Positions 25,201-39,000 of a stretch of DNA of 64,000 nucleotides are shown in pieces (the first letter of the stretch is position 1; the number at the start of each line of letters is the position of its first letter). A program made the translations under genes and the position numbers. The stretch comes from Merluccius polli (lineage: Eukaryota; Chordata; Actinopteri; Gadiformes; Merlucciidae): contig JAOPHQ010001991.1 of assembly GCA_030340625.1 (NCBI GenBank), positions 461,501-525,500 of the forward strand. Direction: 5' to 3'. The notes under the pieces are model-generated. The model ran no database searches. It saw only the letters and a list, made by a program, of their open reading frames with translations, and had not been told where the DNA came from.

Positions 25201-28200
25201 TCATCTCTTTATTTTAATACTTTAAGTTAAGTGAACCCCATGTTAAACAGCTCCTCCAAGGCGGTCTTAGGCTGTAGTGGAGTGACTGCAGTGACTGCAA
25301 CTGGAGGATTCTCTTCTTCTTCCTCCGAGATCATCAGTGTGCCATCATCATCATACTCTGCCTCCGGGGTTGTGTCACTGTCCTCGAGGTCTGGGAGTTG
25401 GACCTCTGCACTTCTTCCAGGAACTCCTGGATGTTGTCCCGGTAACGTCTAGAGAGGTCAGTCCAAACCTTCAGTTTAATGCCAGGCGCAAACAGAGAGT
25501 ATCCTTCCTGAACTGTGAAGTGGTTCTTCAGTTTTCTTGAGTATCAGAAGGATCTCACTCAATACACAGTGTAGAGGTGTACAGGACCTTCCTTGATGAA
25601 CTCCTCTGCTCTGGTGAAGTCCTCATATGTGATCCTATCCAGTTTGTCCCTCTCCATCGGCTTTCTCAGCTGTGAATCCAACGCTGCAGCTTGGAGAGCC
25701 GGATACTGTTCGTGGAATCTCTCAACCATCAGTAAGAGAGAGGTCCACCTAGTTTTGACATCCACAGTACCATGGTGTGCTGAGGAAGTTGGAGGAGGAG
25801 ATGCTTCACTTTCAGCACAGTCTTGGCCATTGTAGATCGCTTCATCCACGCGATGACCTCTTAGTTTTGCTGCCCACCGGGTCATTGTGGCCATGCTGTA
25901 GCCTTTTTGCGCTGCCAAGTTGAGGGTGTGGGCAAAGCATCCAAGTTTGAGGATGTCCAGCCTCTTTGCAGAAACATCCATGTTGGACACATTGTCCACC
26001 GTCATCACAACCACCTTGTGCGCAATGCCAAATTCTTCCAACACCTCCCCAATCTCCACTGCCACTGTTTCCCCTGTCTGCCCCTGGTAGACAGCTTTGG
26101 TCCTTTTGGTGAAGTTTGCCTTGACTGCTGTAATGGGCGGTCACTGTTATCGCTTGTGACAATGGCAGACTGCAGCATATCATTCGCTCTGCTGAGAAGG
26201 TGATTGGCTGCAATCTGCCATCCCTCCAGGACCTGAGGCGGGCAGGGAAGATTGTAGCTGACCCCTCCCAAAGAAACCCCCACTGACACGGACCCTTATC
26301 CCGCACCCCCCCCCCCCCCCCCCCCCCCATCGACACTACACGTTACTTTAACACACATCCTGGACTATTAAATCTGACCATTGCACAAATATATATACTA
26401 TGAACTTTGCACATCCCCATATTGTGCATATTGTACATATTTGTTGTTTTAGCTACATATTTTGTATTTTTTATTGTAATTTTTCCATCTCATATTTACG
26501 TTCCTGATAGTACCTGTTTATTGTATGTACTATTCACACAAAGGCAAATTCCTTGTAAGTGAAAACTTATCTGACAATAAATGATTCTGATTCTGAAGTT
26601 GGCAACAACCAAAACAAGTCCTGGACAATTTTTTTATTTTGTTTATTTTTTTTGCCGTGAGTACTAAAGTAACCCGTCTGGGTTATGACTATTGTTATTT
26701 CTGAATTTAAGGATTATTTTTGGGATGGGCTGAACTGTTCATGGAGTGTATTTTGTGTTTACTAAGCTAGGGCTGCCCCCGACTAAAGATTTTCTTAGTC
26801 GACTCTTAGTCGCCATTTCAAGCCGATAGTCGACAAATCGTTGCACTTTTAATGTATTTTTTGGGGGCATCAGAAAATGGTTTGAGTTCCAGGGTGAGGG
26901 AGAGTGTTATAAGAAACACTGTTAACATTGTGCTACTTTACAGATAATACAAAACCATAATAATGAGCCTTAAAAATATATATTTTTTAAAGCACATGCA
27001 CGAAGCGGGCCTATTAAAGTCATGGACAAGCTGTTCTGGAGGTTGTCGGAGCAACCAGAATGGAGACATTGAACATGTTAATTTTATTTATACACCATAT
27101 AACTGCACACATTTTTATTTAAAAGCAAGCAATTGCAAAAGAGCTTGACGTTTGTCAAAAACAAATGGAAACAATGTTGTTGATATTTTCGTGTCCGGTG
27201 CGTGTGGACGTATGGTGCTCCATCGGGTTAGTGTTAGGGTTAGGTTAGGGTTAACCCAGGTGTAACCCTGTTCACACCTGGCATTAACATGCGTCTTGGT
27301 TGATCCGATCACAAGTGGACAGCTCTAGTACGTCAGTTCACACCTGGCGTTAGGATGCGTCTCCAGTGACCACTTGTGATCGGATCTCACTTCCCCGCTC
27401 TACATGCAAATAAACACGTCGTACAACTAAATCGACCAAGATGTTTGACGCTCTCTAGTATATGTCTGAGCTTTTCATTTCCGCTTGAAAAATAATATAA
27501 TAACATACGCCATTTGGTGGCGACAAAATGCATGGGGGAGGCAGCAATGCACTCATTCAACAAAGAAGAGATAATCAAACCAAATCGACCAGGATGTCTG
27601 ATGTTGTTTTCATTTGCGACGCTTGTTGCATTTATTTTTAGTTATTTAAGAAAATATTTTTAGTCGTACTTTTTGTGCGACTAAGCGAAAACTAGGTCGA
27701 CTAAATCTCTTACGATCAACTAATGTTATAGTCGACTATTAGGGGGCAACCCTACAATAAGCATTTCGGGCATAGGACAATTTATTGTGTCTTGTATTTA
27801 CCGAGTTTGTTCATCTGTATATTGGGTATAAGTTGTTCTAAGGGCGCATGTGATACATACATGAATCCTTTGTGTGACTTTGTTTATTTCATTTTGTTAG
27901 GCTCAGCACTGACTGGCACCCCGGCCCTAAAGCAAACCATTACAGCATGGGTGGCATTAGGAATTATTACAGGAATTATTACAAAATAATGTATCACAAA
28001 ATGGTAAAGTCACATCACTATCGTCGCAAATACCCCTATATTCGAATACTTATGGTAAAAGACATACCAATCATTCCCGTCCACTGTTGAGACTTACAGT
28101 AAAATAAATCATGCCCCCAGGAAAGTTAATGAATCGCTCCTTTCGGCAAATTAAATGGTTTGCAAATACATTTCTATAACAGAAAGACTGGTCGTGTATC

Positions 28201-29979
28201 AAGATGAAGGCACAACATGATCTACATTAATTTACGTAACTCTTGCTGTCTAGCTTACTTTTGACCACAAATCGGAAAAGTTGGCTAATTTCTTGATCCG
28301 TTTCTTTCCAACTAATTATCTAAACCTAATTTATTTAATATAATCTAAATTCACGGCATGAAAAATGTGAATGCATACGAAATCCAGATGACAACATATA
28401 ACTAATAACACATTGATTAAGCCTACTTTGAGAATTACATGTCCATCTTGAAATAACTTCAAATAGACAGAACAGACTAGAAGTAGTGTTAATATATAAC
28501 GCAAGGCTTGATGATTCCAGTGCCCAAGTGAAATGTTTGTCGATGAAGATCAAGATGAAGATTAGAAACACAATGACATGAGAGACTCTCTGGCATAGCG
28601 GATTTCAACATCAAGCCACATCTCCATTGATTTGGACAACATGGTCATCAATCAATTCAGTGTGGGCAGCAATCCCAGTTAGTGCCGTTTAGCTCTTCAC
28701 TAAGATAGGACGAATGGTTTTATGTTTTATAGGTAGTTTCTTGTCAATGGAAGGTGATGGTTAGGATTAACCCTAAACGATGGCGTTTTTACACACGTTA
28801 CACAACTGGAAGTGATTAGTCTTGCTCTACTGGCGCTGGGAATCCAATATTTTTGGCACAATATAGAGAGCATATGATTCCTTCCTGCGTGTCCTTGTGT
28901 ACTCGTGGATCTTCCTGAGGATTAAGGCAACAAGCTGGTGATCTTTGGGAAAGATGGCAGGCTGTTTACATCTTGAAGTGTAGAATTTAGACAGTAGAGG
29001 TGGCTGCTTTGCTTTACATCTTTTCTCTGGAATAGAGCCGCGGTTTCCTGAGGGAACTTCTCTCTCTGGCAGTTTGAGGATCTCAAGCTCTGTCTCTGAG
29101 ATCTTCAACTGAAATGCAACCTTCCTTGAAACTCACTTTAAATCTCTCAATGTCTTTGTTCACTAATTTAACCTGATTGCTTTCTTTGAGATCAGGTTCA
29201 GATTGAGAATTATCAATGTCTCTACTTTGTAGAGACATTTTATTGGTCTCCAGGTTGCCTTAAATGGCTACAAATGAAAAATCAACTTGGAAATGTGGTC
29301 TGCGGCTATTTTGTTTGGCTCTGTGAGTCTCAGTGGCCTTGTTGTTAGCCTGAAGAGCTACATGAGATTTTACAATGGCTGCCAGTAATGAATACCAAGC
29401 GGCTCAAATGAGGACTAAAACATCAGCCAAGAATCATACAGTGTATACAGCAGAATTGGATATGATACACAAAACTTGAACATTCATTTGCCCCCCAGCA
29501 CATATGCCTAAAGGTTTGCCAGATATTCAAGGTTGATGGCCACATAGAGCAAATGCATTAACAGCTAAACATTAATGATAACAGACTTTGTGATGATCGA
29601 GGGCCGTAGTCGTTCAGGCAGGTAACAGTGGACTTCTTGGGCAGAGGGAGAGGTTGAAGATGTCGCTGAGAAGCTCCTGAGAGCCTGAGAGGGCATACCC
29701 TCGGGGCCTAGCGTCAGGGCCGTGCAGAGACCCTATGAGGGGCAGGTGCTCAAAAACGCAAGGATTTCTGTTGAGCGGGGGGGGGGGGGGGGGGGGGGGG
29801 GGGTGCTACCGGAGGATTTCTGATGCGCGATTGTTGAGCGGGGGGGGGGGGGCTACCGGAGGATTTCTGTTGCGCGATTGTTGAGCCGGGGGGGGGGGTG
29901 CTACCGGAGAATTTCTGTTGCGCGATTGTTGAGCGGGGGGGTGTGCTAACGGAGGATTTCTGTTGCGCGATTGTTGAGC

Positions 29980-30010
<31 letters not shown>

Positions 30011-33000
30011 TAAGGGCACTTTGGTCCGCTCAAAAGGGCACTTTGGTCCTTCAAAGGGAAAAGGGCAGGGGCTCGGGCACCCATAGCCCCCCCCTCTGCA
30101 CATGCCTGCCTAGCGTGTTGTGAGGGTTGATCTTAAGAGTCTGAAGATAGTGTAGAACCGCTGTGGTGGCCCTCAGGTATCCCCATTGAAGGTTGGACGC
30201 AGTCTCTCAAACCGAGCATAGGATTTCAGCTCATCTGGTAAAGAAGCAGAGCACTGGACCTTGTGCTACTCATCCCTTTGTAGTCTGAGATGGTTCTGAG
30301 CCCACTCACCATGCGTCTAGGGTCGGAGCAGTAATAGCTAGACTCCAATTTGACCCCGTAGAGCCAGCACGCCAGATGGCTCTCTGTAAGTCATATTTGG
30401 CCATTATGTACTTTTATGTATCAAGAGTAAAACAACATGCAGGAAATTAGTTTTTGGTGGACTTTTTGCAATCTGACGTGCTTCGAGAGGTTAGTGTCAA
30501 CAGGGGTCAAAGTTGAAATTGTTTGCACTTTGAACGCAGCGGCATGGTGGAAAATTCAAGCTGACGGCTATGCCTAGCATAGCGTCAAAGCTGAGTTGAG
30601 CTTCAACACTCAAGGGATGGAGATAGATACTTTATTATTCATTCAAGTGGGGAAATTGGTTTGCAGCACAATGACCCTAAGTTGGGGACCATCTCTTTAT
30701 GTTCCCAATGTACGCCTAGATGTGGAACTTGCTGCAGATGGACATTAAAATAAAGGACCTTGTTTCTTTAAATGTTTTTAATATTTCATCAAGGGCCTAG
30801 AGTCAGCCTCTATAGTTTGCAAATGTTTTTAGTGCTGACTATCCTGTATGGAGTCAGAATAGTGTCATAATTCAAACCTGAAAAAAAAGGTTTCAAAGGC
30901 TTGTAAGTCTGTGTTTGAAAACTCAACACCTTGTAAAAAAGGTTTTGCACCACTGAAAAAAGAGATTATAGCCTGAAAAAAATAAGTCAAACATCTGCAA
31001 ACATGATTTTGTGTTCTATTTTATCTTCTTCATCATTTTCACCAACACATTTTCAAAGCTAAAATGTTTTCACAAACACATTTTCAAAGTTTAAAAATGT
31101 TCACCAGCGCATTTGCAGAGTTTCAAATCTGACACTGTTCTAACAGTGTATTACTTTGTTTCCCGGTTTTGAAACCTTGTAAATGGGATTCTGCAAACAG
31201 CTGTTCAAACATTGAGAAATACGTTTTGAAAGGCTGAATATTTATTTTTAAAAACTTGTAAAGGTGTAAATTTACACCATTGCAATGTATTTTTTCAGAA
31301 CTTAATTTTCAGCACTGACTTTTCAGAGATTTGACCACACGGGCGCAAGCTTGCGAGTCACGTGATTATTGACACTGTTCTGACGCCGTTTCGTTTTGAA
31401 ACTCCTTTAGCGTCAAAGGTCTGAAAACGTGGTTCTGAAAAAAAGGAAAAAAAACCTTCCTGGGGGCGGGACCATCTTGCTCTAAACCCATTGGTTGCTC
31501 TCTGCTGAGGCACAGTCCAATCACATGCGCCGTTGACCGGGCTGTGCGGGATTGACAGTGCTCTGCCGATGACAAGAATAACAAGCGACTTGCGTGGTTG
31601 ATTTTGTTGTCTATTTTCTGGAACCATGGCTGGCAGGCAGGCGAGCAATTTTATTCTATATTGTTTGCGTTCTAACCACCCGCGAGCCTCCTGCGGCTCG
31701 CCAAGCTGTAATTTGCAACACGTTCTCATCCCAACTCGTAATATACCGACGGTTTGTCACACCCCTAGACGTGATACTGACGCAAAAGGTACCCTCCCGC
31801 GTCTGTGTGGAACCATCTGGGTTCTCATAAACCCGTTTGCGGTGGTAAGAGACTGCAGAGTCTACAGCGTCCGCTCGCAGAGCAGAGTCTACAGCGTCCG
31901 CAGTCTACTGTGAAACAATTCACTCCAAAAAGGGTTAGGGTTAGGGTTATGGTTATGGTTAGGGTTAGCGTAATCTATCACCGTGACCGGGTTATTATTG
32001 GAGTGAATGGACTCTGTAGACTCTGCTGGTCTCTTACCACCGCGAACGGGTTTATGAGAACCCCCAGATCGTTTCACGATCTGGTAGAGTCTTTGCCAGC
32101 TTCAAAGCAATGAACAACCTACATCAGCGGGTGCTGTGTATGGATCACAAGTTCCAAGTATGTTTATCTTCTCTTCCAGTGTTTCCCACAGAATCAGATT
32201 CTATTTGTGGTGGTAACCTCCCCGGGGGGGGCGTAGTGTATCACATGTTCACATACAAATGTGTCCACATGGTGACTAGATATGAAAATGAGCTTTATTG
32301 GCCCTTAACAACACTAACATAGAAAATAGAAAAAACACTGCCTCAAAGTGCAAACGCACAGAAAATACAGGCCTAAAGTAAACGTTTTCAATGTTTGTCC
32401 CTATAAAACAATAACCTAAAAAAATAATAAAAAAATAAAACATTTCAAAAAAAGTCATCCGTGAACTTGCATTTATGTTTCGGCGTAGCTGCAGAGATGC
32501 CGCCGGTACATGCGCTCTCTTTGATAAACAAGGAAGCTGCTCGCGCTACTGAGGTGCAGACTGACCAATTAAAAGCTCACAGAAAAGGCTATGTTCTCAA
32601 AAAGAGGACATGTCCGGGCAAAAGAGGACGTCTGGTCACCCTACATTAAGCCTTTGCACACCAAGTCCGTATTTTTCGTCATCACGTTTACACACCGACT
32701 CCGAAACTTTCGTCCGTCATTAAAGTTTTCAGAATAGGTTTGATTTTCTGCGTTTTTTCGCATAAATCACAGACTTTCAGGAAAAACCATCCTTCTTGTG
32801 TTTGAACATTGAGTGTTCATACGCAAGAAGGAGGGAGAGGAGGAGGGGCTATTCACAGACGGGTCCGAGAGAGAGCGAGACAGAGCAAAAGCGGGGGGAG
32901 GGGCTGATGCGCTGCGCGCAGCTCTAAGATTTTACCGATTTTAAATAGTTAGAAAAAATAAAATCAATATGTGGCGGTCAATGTTGATATTGTGGCGGGC

Positions 33001-36000
33001 CGCCACAAATAAATCAATGTATGGGAAACACTGTCTTCATATCTAATTTTAACATTTTGTGACAAATGGTCTAAATAGTTGATTTATTTAAGTATCGGAA
33101 ATCTGCAAGGCTGCAATTCCCCTGGTTGGCCGTTGTTCGTCGCCATTTTGCCAGCGTTTGTTGCCCTCCAGGTATCCATGGTAGTCACGTGACCGCAAAG
33201 TATGACTATTATTTATGCCACGCGAGCCACAAATTAGTCTACAGCGTCCATTCCCTCCAATAATAACCCGGTCACGTTGATAGATTACGCTAACCATAAC
33301 CCTAACCCTAACCATAACCCTAACCCTAACCATAACCCTAACCCTAATCCTTTTTGGAGTGAATTGTTTCACAGTAGACTGCGGACGCTGTAGACTCTGC
33401 TCTGCGAGCGGACGCTGTAGACTCTGCAGTCTCTTACCACCGCGAACGGGTTTATGAGATTGTTTCACACAGATCGTTTCACACAGACGCGGGAGGGTAC
33501 CTTTTGCGTCAGTATCACGTCTAGGGGCGTGACAAACCGTCGGTATATTACGAGTTGGGATGAGAACGTGTTGCAAATTACAGCTTGGCGAGCCGCAGGA
33601 GGCTCGTGGGTGGTTAGAACGCAAACAATATAGAATAAAATTGCTCGCCTGCCTACCAGCCATGGTTCCAGAAAATAGACAACAAAATCAACCACGCAAG
33701 TCGCTTGTTATTCTTGTCATCGGCAGAGCACTGTCAATCCCGCACAGCCCGGTCAACGGCGCATGTGATTGGACTGTGCCTCAGCAGAGAGCAACCAATA
33801 GGTTTAGAGCAAGATGGTCCCGCCCCCAGGAAGGTTTTTTTTCCTTTTTTTCAGAACCACGTTTTCAGACCTTTGACGCTAAAGGAGTTTCAAAACGAAA
33901 CGGCGTCAGAACTAGGGCTGTCAACGAATATTCGAAATTCGAATATATATTCGAATAGTTTTTAAAAACAGACATTTGAAGGTGAAAATTAATATTCGAA
34001 TGTGGAAAAACACACTCGCGCCAGCCGCGGCGCGTTCTTTCTGCTTTGCGAGTGGGCGTAAACTTCAATTAATGTTATATTTGTTTCAATCACTGATTGA
34101 AGCCTGCCACATTTGGGACATGAGTCGGGATTGCTTGCACAAAACTCTTGATCAGCACTCAGCATTTGTTTATTGCTGTTGTTTATTTAAACCAGTATGC
34201 GCAGAGAGAGTGAGGGGGAGCGAGAGCGAGGTCTGCGGTCTTGGCCATTAGTTCCAGGGGTTGAAATAAGGCTGTTTTACTCGCCAAATGCGAGTACTTT
34301 TTGTATTTGTCGAGTAATTTATGAAGACCACTCGCCACTCTGGCGAGTAATCTAAAAATTCGGCGCGATTGCCGCGGACCCGCCAGCAACGGACCCGCTA
34401 GCCGCGGACCCGACCGCGCAGCACCCACCGCCGTCTATAATCCCGAAGCTCCGCCCGGTCAACAATCGTTCAGCGATTGCCGCGGACCCGCCAGCAACGG
34501 ACCCGCTAGCCGCGGACCCGACCGCGCAGCACCCGCGTAGCACCCCCCCCCCCCCTGATTAGTTCATTTACTTATTGTGGGTAGGTAATATGTTGCCAAA
34601 TATGTTTAAACTTAAATAAACGACCTATACAAGTAGTTATGTCTCGTTGTATTAGTTTGTCCTGTTATTGACGTAATGCGCGTCATTGACATAATGCGCA
34701 AAAAGCCGCAAATATAGATATTCGAATATATTCGAATATGTGGTTTTTTTAGAGGGAATATTCGAATGTCATTTTTGAGCAATTTTGACAGCCCTAGTCA
34801 GAACAGTGTCAATAATCACGTGACTCGCAAGCTTGCGCCCGTGTGGTCAAATCTCTGAAAAGTCAGTGCTGAAAATTAAGTTCTGAAAAAATACATTGCA
34901 ATGGTGTAAATTTACACCTTTACAAGTTTTTAAAAATAAATATTCAACCTTTCAAAACGTATTTCTCAATGTTTGAACAGCTGTTTGCAGAATCCCATTT
35001 ACAAGGTTTCGAAACCGGGAAACAAAGTAATACACTGTTAGAACAGTGTCAGATTTGAAACTCTGCAAATGCGCTGGTGAACATTTTTAAACTTTGAAAA
35101 TGTGTTTGTGAAAACATTTTAGCTTTGAAAACGTGTTGGTGAAAATGATGAAGAAGATAAAATAGAACACAAAATCATGTTTGCAGATGTTTGACTTTTT
35201 TTTTTCAGGCTATAATCTCTTTTTTCAGTGGTGCAAAACCTTTTTTACAAGGTGTTGAGTTTTCAAACACAGACTTACAAGCCTTTGAAACCTTTTTTTT
35301 CAGGTTTGAATTATGACACTATTCTGACTCCATAGTCCTGGTGTATCTCTGTGAATATGATTATTTGTATTTTTTACCTCATCTGTATGTATAGAAATGT
35401 GTGATTTGGGATATTTGTTTGTCTGTGGAAACTAATTGGTTGTGCGTTTTTTTAATTTCAGGACAAAAAGGCTCTCGTGGTGAAATAAAGGTTACTGCTT
35501 CCCAGTAGAGGAACCGAGAACAGCGTCGCTAGCATTTTCTCTGCCTGCGCATATGGACACGTGCTGAGCGTATCACAGGCAAAACTATTACATTTGACTT
35601 TATGTTGGGATAGATCAGTGTCAACACACACCCATCCATATAGTCTAGACTCTATGGTATTATCCGTTACAGCTTATTCCAGTGAAAAGGATTATCCCAC
35701 TGATTCCTTTTCCTTTGTTAAAGGGACACTAAGTAGTTTTTTCCCCCATCTAGTGGTCAAATTGTATTTTGCATTCAAATGAATTTATGCTCTCTAGCGC
35801 CTCGCATTTTCGAACTACGGCAAGCGGTATTAGTCAAGATTCAAGAAGCTATGACAACATGATAACAACATGTCTTCAAACACCACTTCATCAAGTTTTG
35901 TTTCGGATGATGAGGTACGTTCAGTGGGGGGGGGGGGGGGGGATATTAATCCACCCCGGACCTACGACCGACGGGGGGGAGGGGGGGGGGTTGGGGCGCG

Positions 36001-39000
36001 ATCGTAACCCACCGCGGACCTACGACCGCAGCCTGTGACAAGTGCCGGTACGCAAGAAATAGTGCCGGTACGCTAAAGGGTAAAATGTAGAACCGGTGCG
36101 TACCGGCCCACTTCAAGCACTGGGTACGTTATTTCAAACAAACTTCAAACTGCATTGAATCATTAGTGTGAGCATGTATGAGTAATTACTCCTCGAGCAA
36201 GATAGTGAATTATGTTCTCATGTTTATATCGTTTTTTTAAGTGACAAGCGCGTCTCGCTAAGCTCCTTCCACAGTCACGCTGGCTCTGAGTGAAAACGCG
36301 TTTAGCCTTACCTGTACCACGTAGTGCTTTTTGTCCCTCTCGGCAGTTCATAGACCGGAAGGACATGGAAGCCTCCATAGAGCTTGCCCGTCCTATGTAA
36401 ATTCTGATAAGTGATTCTTCGCTCAGGAGGATAAGTGAGATTATTGACAGAGATAATTGTACACCAATGGGGACTTATTTATGAATGAAGACGTTGATTT
36501 GAGGTAATAAATTACTAAAAAAACTACTTAGTGTCCCTTTAAAGTGATGTTTCATTTATTCCACAGCTTCAGTTTTAGTCTTCCTTTGCTTCTCAGAAAC
36601 ATGTGGCTCCCAAAAGCAAAGACGTCGTAAAGCATTCATGTTATACACTATTAGATTCTCAACTTTTAGTCTATCATAACCATTAGCTAAATGAAGCACA
36701 ATTCCAACCCCAAACAAAACAATAAGCATGTAATAAGCAGTTATGTATTTCATAACTGCTATTGCTGTGCATCTTTGGAATCAGCAGTCTCAGCTTTCTT
36801 ATGACGTATAGTTTGTTTCAATAACATGTTGGGAAAAAGTTATCGAAACAAACTATACGTCATAAGAAAGCTGAGACTGCTGATTCCAAAGATCCAACTA
36901 TATCAATCTGTGACCAAAACTCGCCACTGTTTTTTTAGAGGCCAAAAACCATCAAGAACAACCACAGTTGCAACCACAAATGATGTCTTACTTTTGTTGT
37001 ACATCAAAGTTGTGTTTGATCGCTTAAAACCACCATAAACAGATAATCCAGTGTCTGGGCAACAATCATGTTTACAATCATGTATCATAGGTAAGAGAGG
37101 GTTTGACAGAAAATAGGTCAATTGCCTTCAATCAGAACAGTCTTTATCTGCATTTGGTGACCATATGGTGCAATTGCAATGGTTTGGCTTGGTGTCATTC
37201 AATTTTATTTGCCCTATATAGAATATGTTGTATGTAACGTGATTAAGTGGCTTAAAGTGAACGCAAGTACAGCAAGATACAATAGAACACAAGGTGAAAT
37301 AAAGATAAACTGAGTAAAATAGTGTGCTGTGTCTCACAATCTATAGACTGCTCATTTACTCACCATCTTCGGAGCTTAAGGAGATGTGATGAAGCAGGTT
37401 GATAATCAGGTCCAGATTCATCTGGTCATTTTTCAAGCTACAGTGGTAATTCCGAAGGTAGTTCTGGTCCCAGGTACTGAGCTCTATATTCCTTAGGGGC
37501 TCCATTAATGACTCCGGATGGCCATCCCTAATTGTAGCAAAAAGCAGGAACTAATAGCTTACCTTCAGTGTGTTATATCAATACAAGGTTGTAAATGCAA
37601 TCGGACTATAGTAGCCAACTGGCTTACAAGTAAGACATTGATTATGATTACAAATTAAAATGCATCCTCTCTAGAGCAGTTTGTCCCTTCTAGGCTACTG
37701 TAGAAACATGGCGGTGCAACATGGCGGATCCATGGAAGAGGATTCGCTCCCTATTCAGATATAAAGGGCTCATTCTAAGGTAACAAAAACACAATGATTC
37801 TTATTTTCATGGAATTATACACTAATTAAAACATACTTATGAATATTATATTCCATTTCTGCCAAGCCCGTTTCACTAGATACCACTAAATTCTACACTC
37901 TGCCCATTTAAAGTTAAGGTAGTCATCATTTACTGACTATATACGTGTTTGAGGAGTGGTAAACAGTGCTTTTACATGTAGGACTTGAGCAGATCTTCAG
38001 CCACCTTTTGCTTAAAGTGCTTGGCCCAGTCCAATGCAGTCCTGAAACAAACAAATAATGACAATGCTTAGGCAACATTGAAAGAAATTTAAGTACATGC
38101 GGCATCAGCAATCATTTTGCCACATCACTTCAACATCCTAAGAAGTAACATGAAGAGCAAGTTGTTGTTATGTTGTACAATGTTATGTAAAACAATTTTC
38201 TCCGTTTTAATGAGAACAAAACATGAACTCATCAATTCATGCATTTTTCTCATTTTAAAGGCTTAAAAAGTCATTCGGTGAGCCTGTCTGGGGTTAAATA
38301 CAATCAATTAATGTGACTCAAGGCTGAGTGCACAACCCTTGGACTCCACTTTTCGACCTCTTCTGGAACCGTAGTGATTACTATAACAGAGATGGACTCC
38401 ATCCAAACAGCACTGGTGCACACTTTCTCTCTGCAAACATGGACTTTGCCATCCTACACACTGTCATAGATGACTGAGAAAGTCCAAGCCCCCACAAGGT
38501 AATCACATCACCCATACAGATATAACAAAGGCAATTAAATCAGTTACCTTGTAGTGTTACTACAGTCTGTCATGGTCACTACAAGGGGCCTGGACTACTA
38601 AACAATTCTCCCTAAACTCTGCCAGGCAGGCAGTCTGTTTTTAGTCTACTTTCATCTCAGTTAACATTCGCAATAGGCAACATGTGAGTCCCACTAACCA
38701 TCAGTTAAACTGTGCTACTCGTGGTATATCTGCAAGTAATCTAATCTCCATCCCATTAAATGTTCCACATCCTGCACTAAGAAAGACCGGATGGGAAAAA
38801 ATGGATATGGCAGTGTCCTATCTTTCTAGATGACTTCACTGAAATGTTGTCTATTGTCAGCACTAATTATTACAACATTATGGTCATAGGTGATTTTTTA
38901 ATCTACATGTGGATAATGCGGCCGACTAAAGCCGCTGAGTTCCTAAATATGTTGAGCTCTATGGATTTTACTCAACATGTAAATGGGCTGACTCACAACC

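Larger units (their letters stand above)
30847..35334. repeat. Giant inverted repeat, ~1.2-kb arms
   Basis: Left arm 30847-32026, right arm 33231-35334 (minus an 884-bp hAT insert), outer ends TATGGAGTCAGAATAGTGTC and its exact complement. Spot checks along the arms show only scattered differences. The 1.2-kb spacer is other transposon sequence. Each arm contains a 'GTTCTCATCCC' foldback unit and a TTAGGG-like run. Outside flanks (ATCCTG/GTCCTG) give no clean TSD. It could be a foldback/Mutator-like transposon with very long termini or a segmental inverted duplication. Confidence 0.85.

Noticed and set aside
25842..26336. 164-codon glycine-rich frame
   Set aside because: Spans the poly-C tract and the antisense of Rex1 and hAT coding; shadow.
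29750..30103. Proline-rich open frames of 92-117 codons
   Set aside because: They are read from G/C homopolymers of the minisatellite in the hAT MITE and have no domain or start context.
31930..33350. TTAGGG-like runs as a chromosome end
   Set aside because: Short, mixed with GGGTTA/GGTTAT variants, located inside transposon units in the middle of a gene; not a telomere.
31358..33958. Pairs of identical 70-190-codon frames on opposite strands
   Set aside because: They are the two arms of the inverted repeat. Frames cross the foldback unit and show no protein motif.
36771..36893. microRNA precursor
   Set aside because: Pairing is too perfect and long, with no bulges or conserved seed known to me; kept as an unexplained hairpin.
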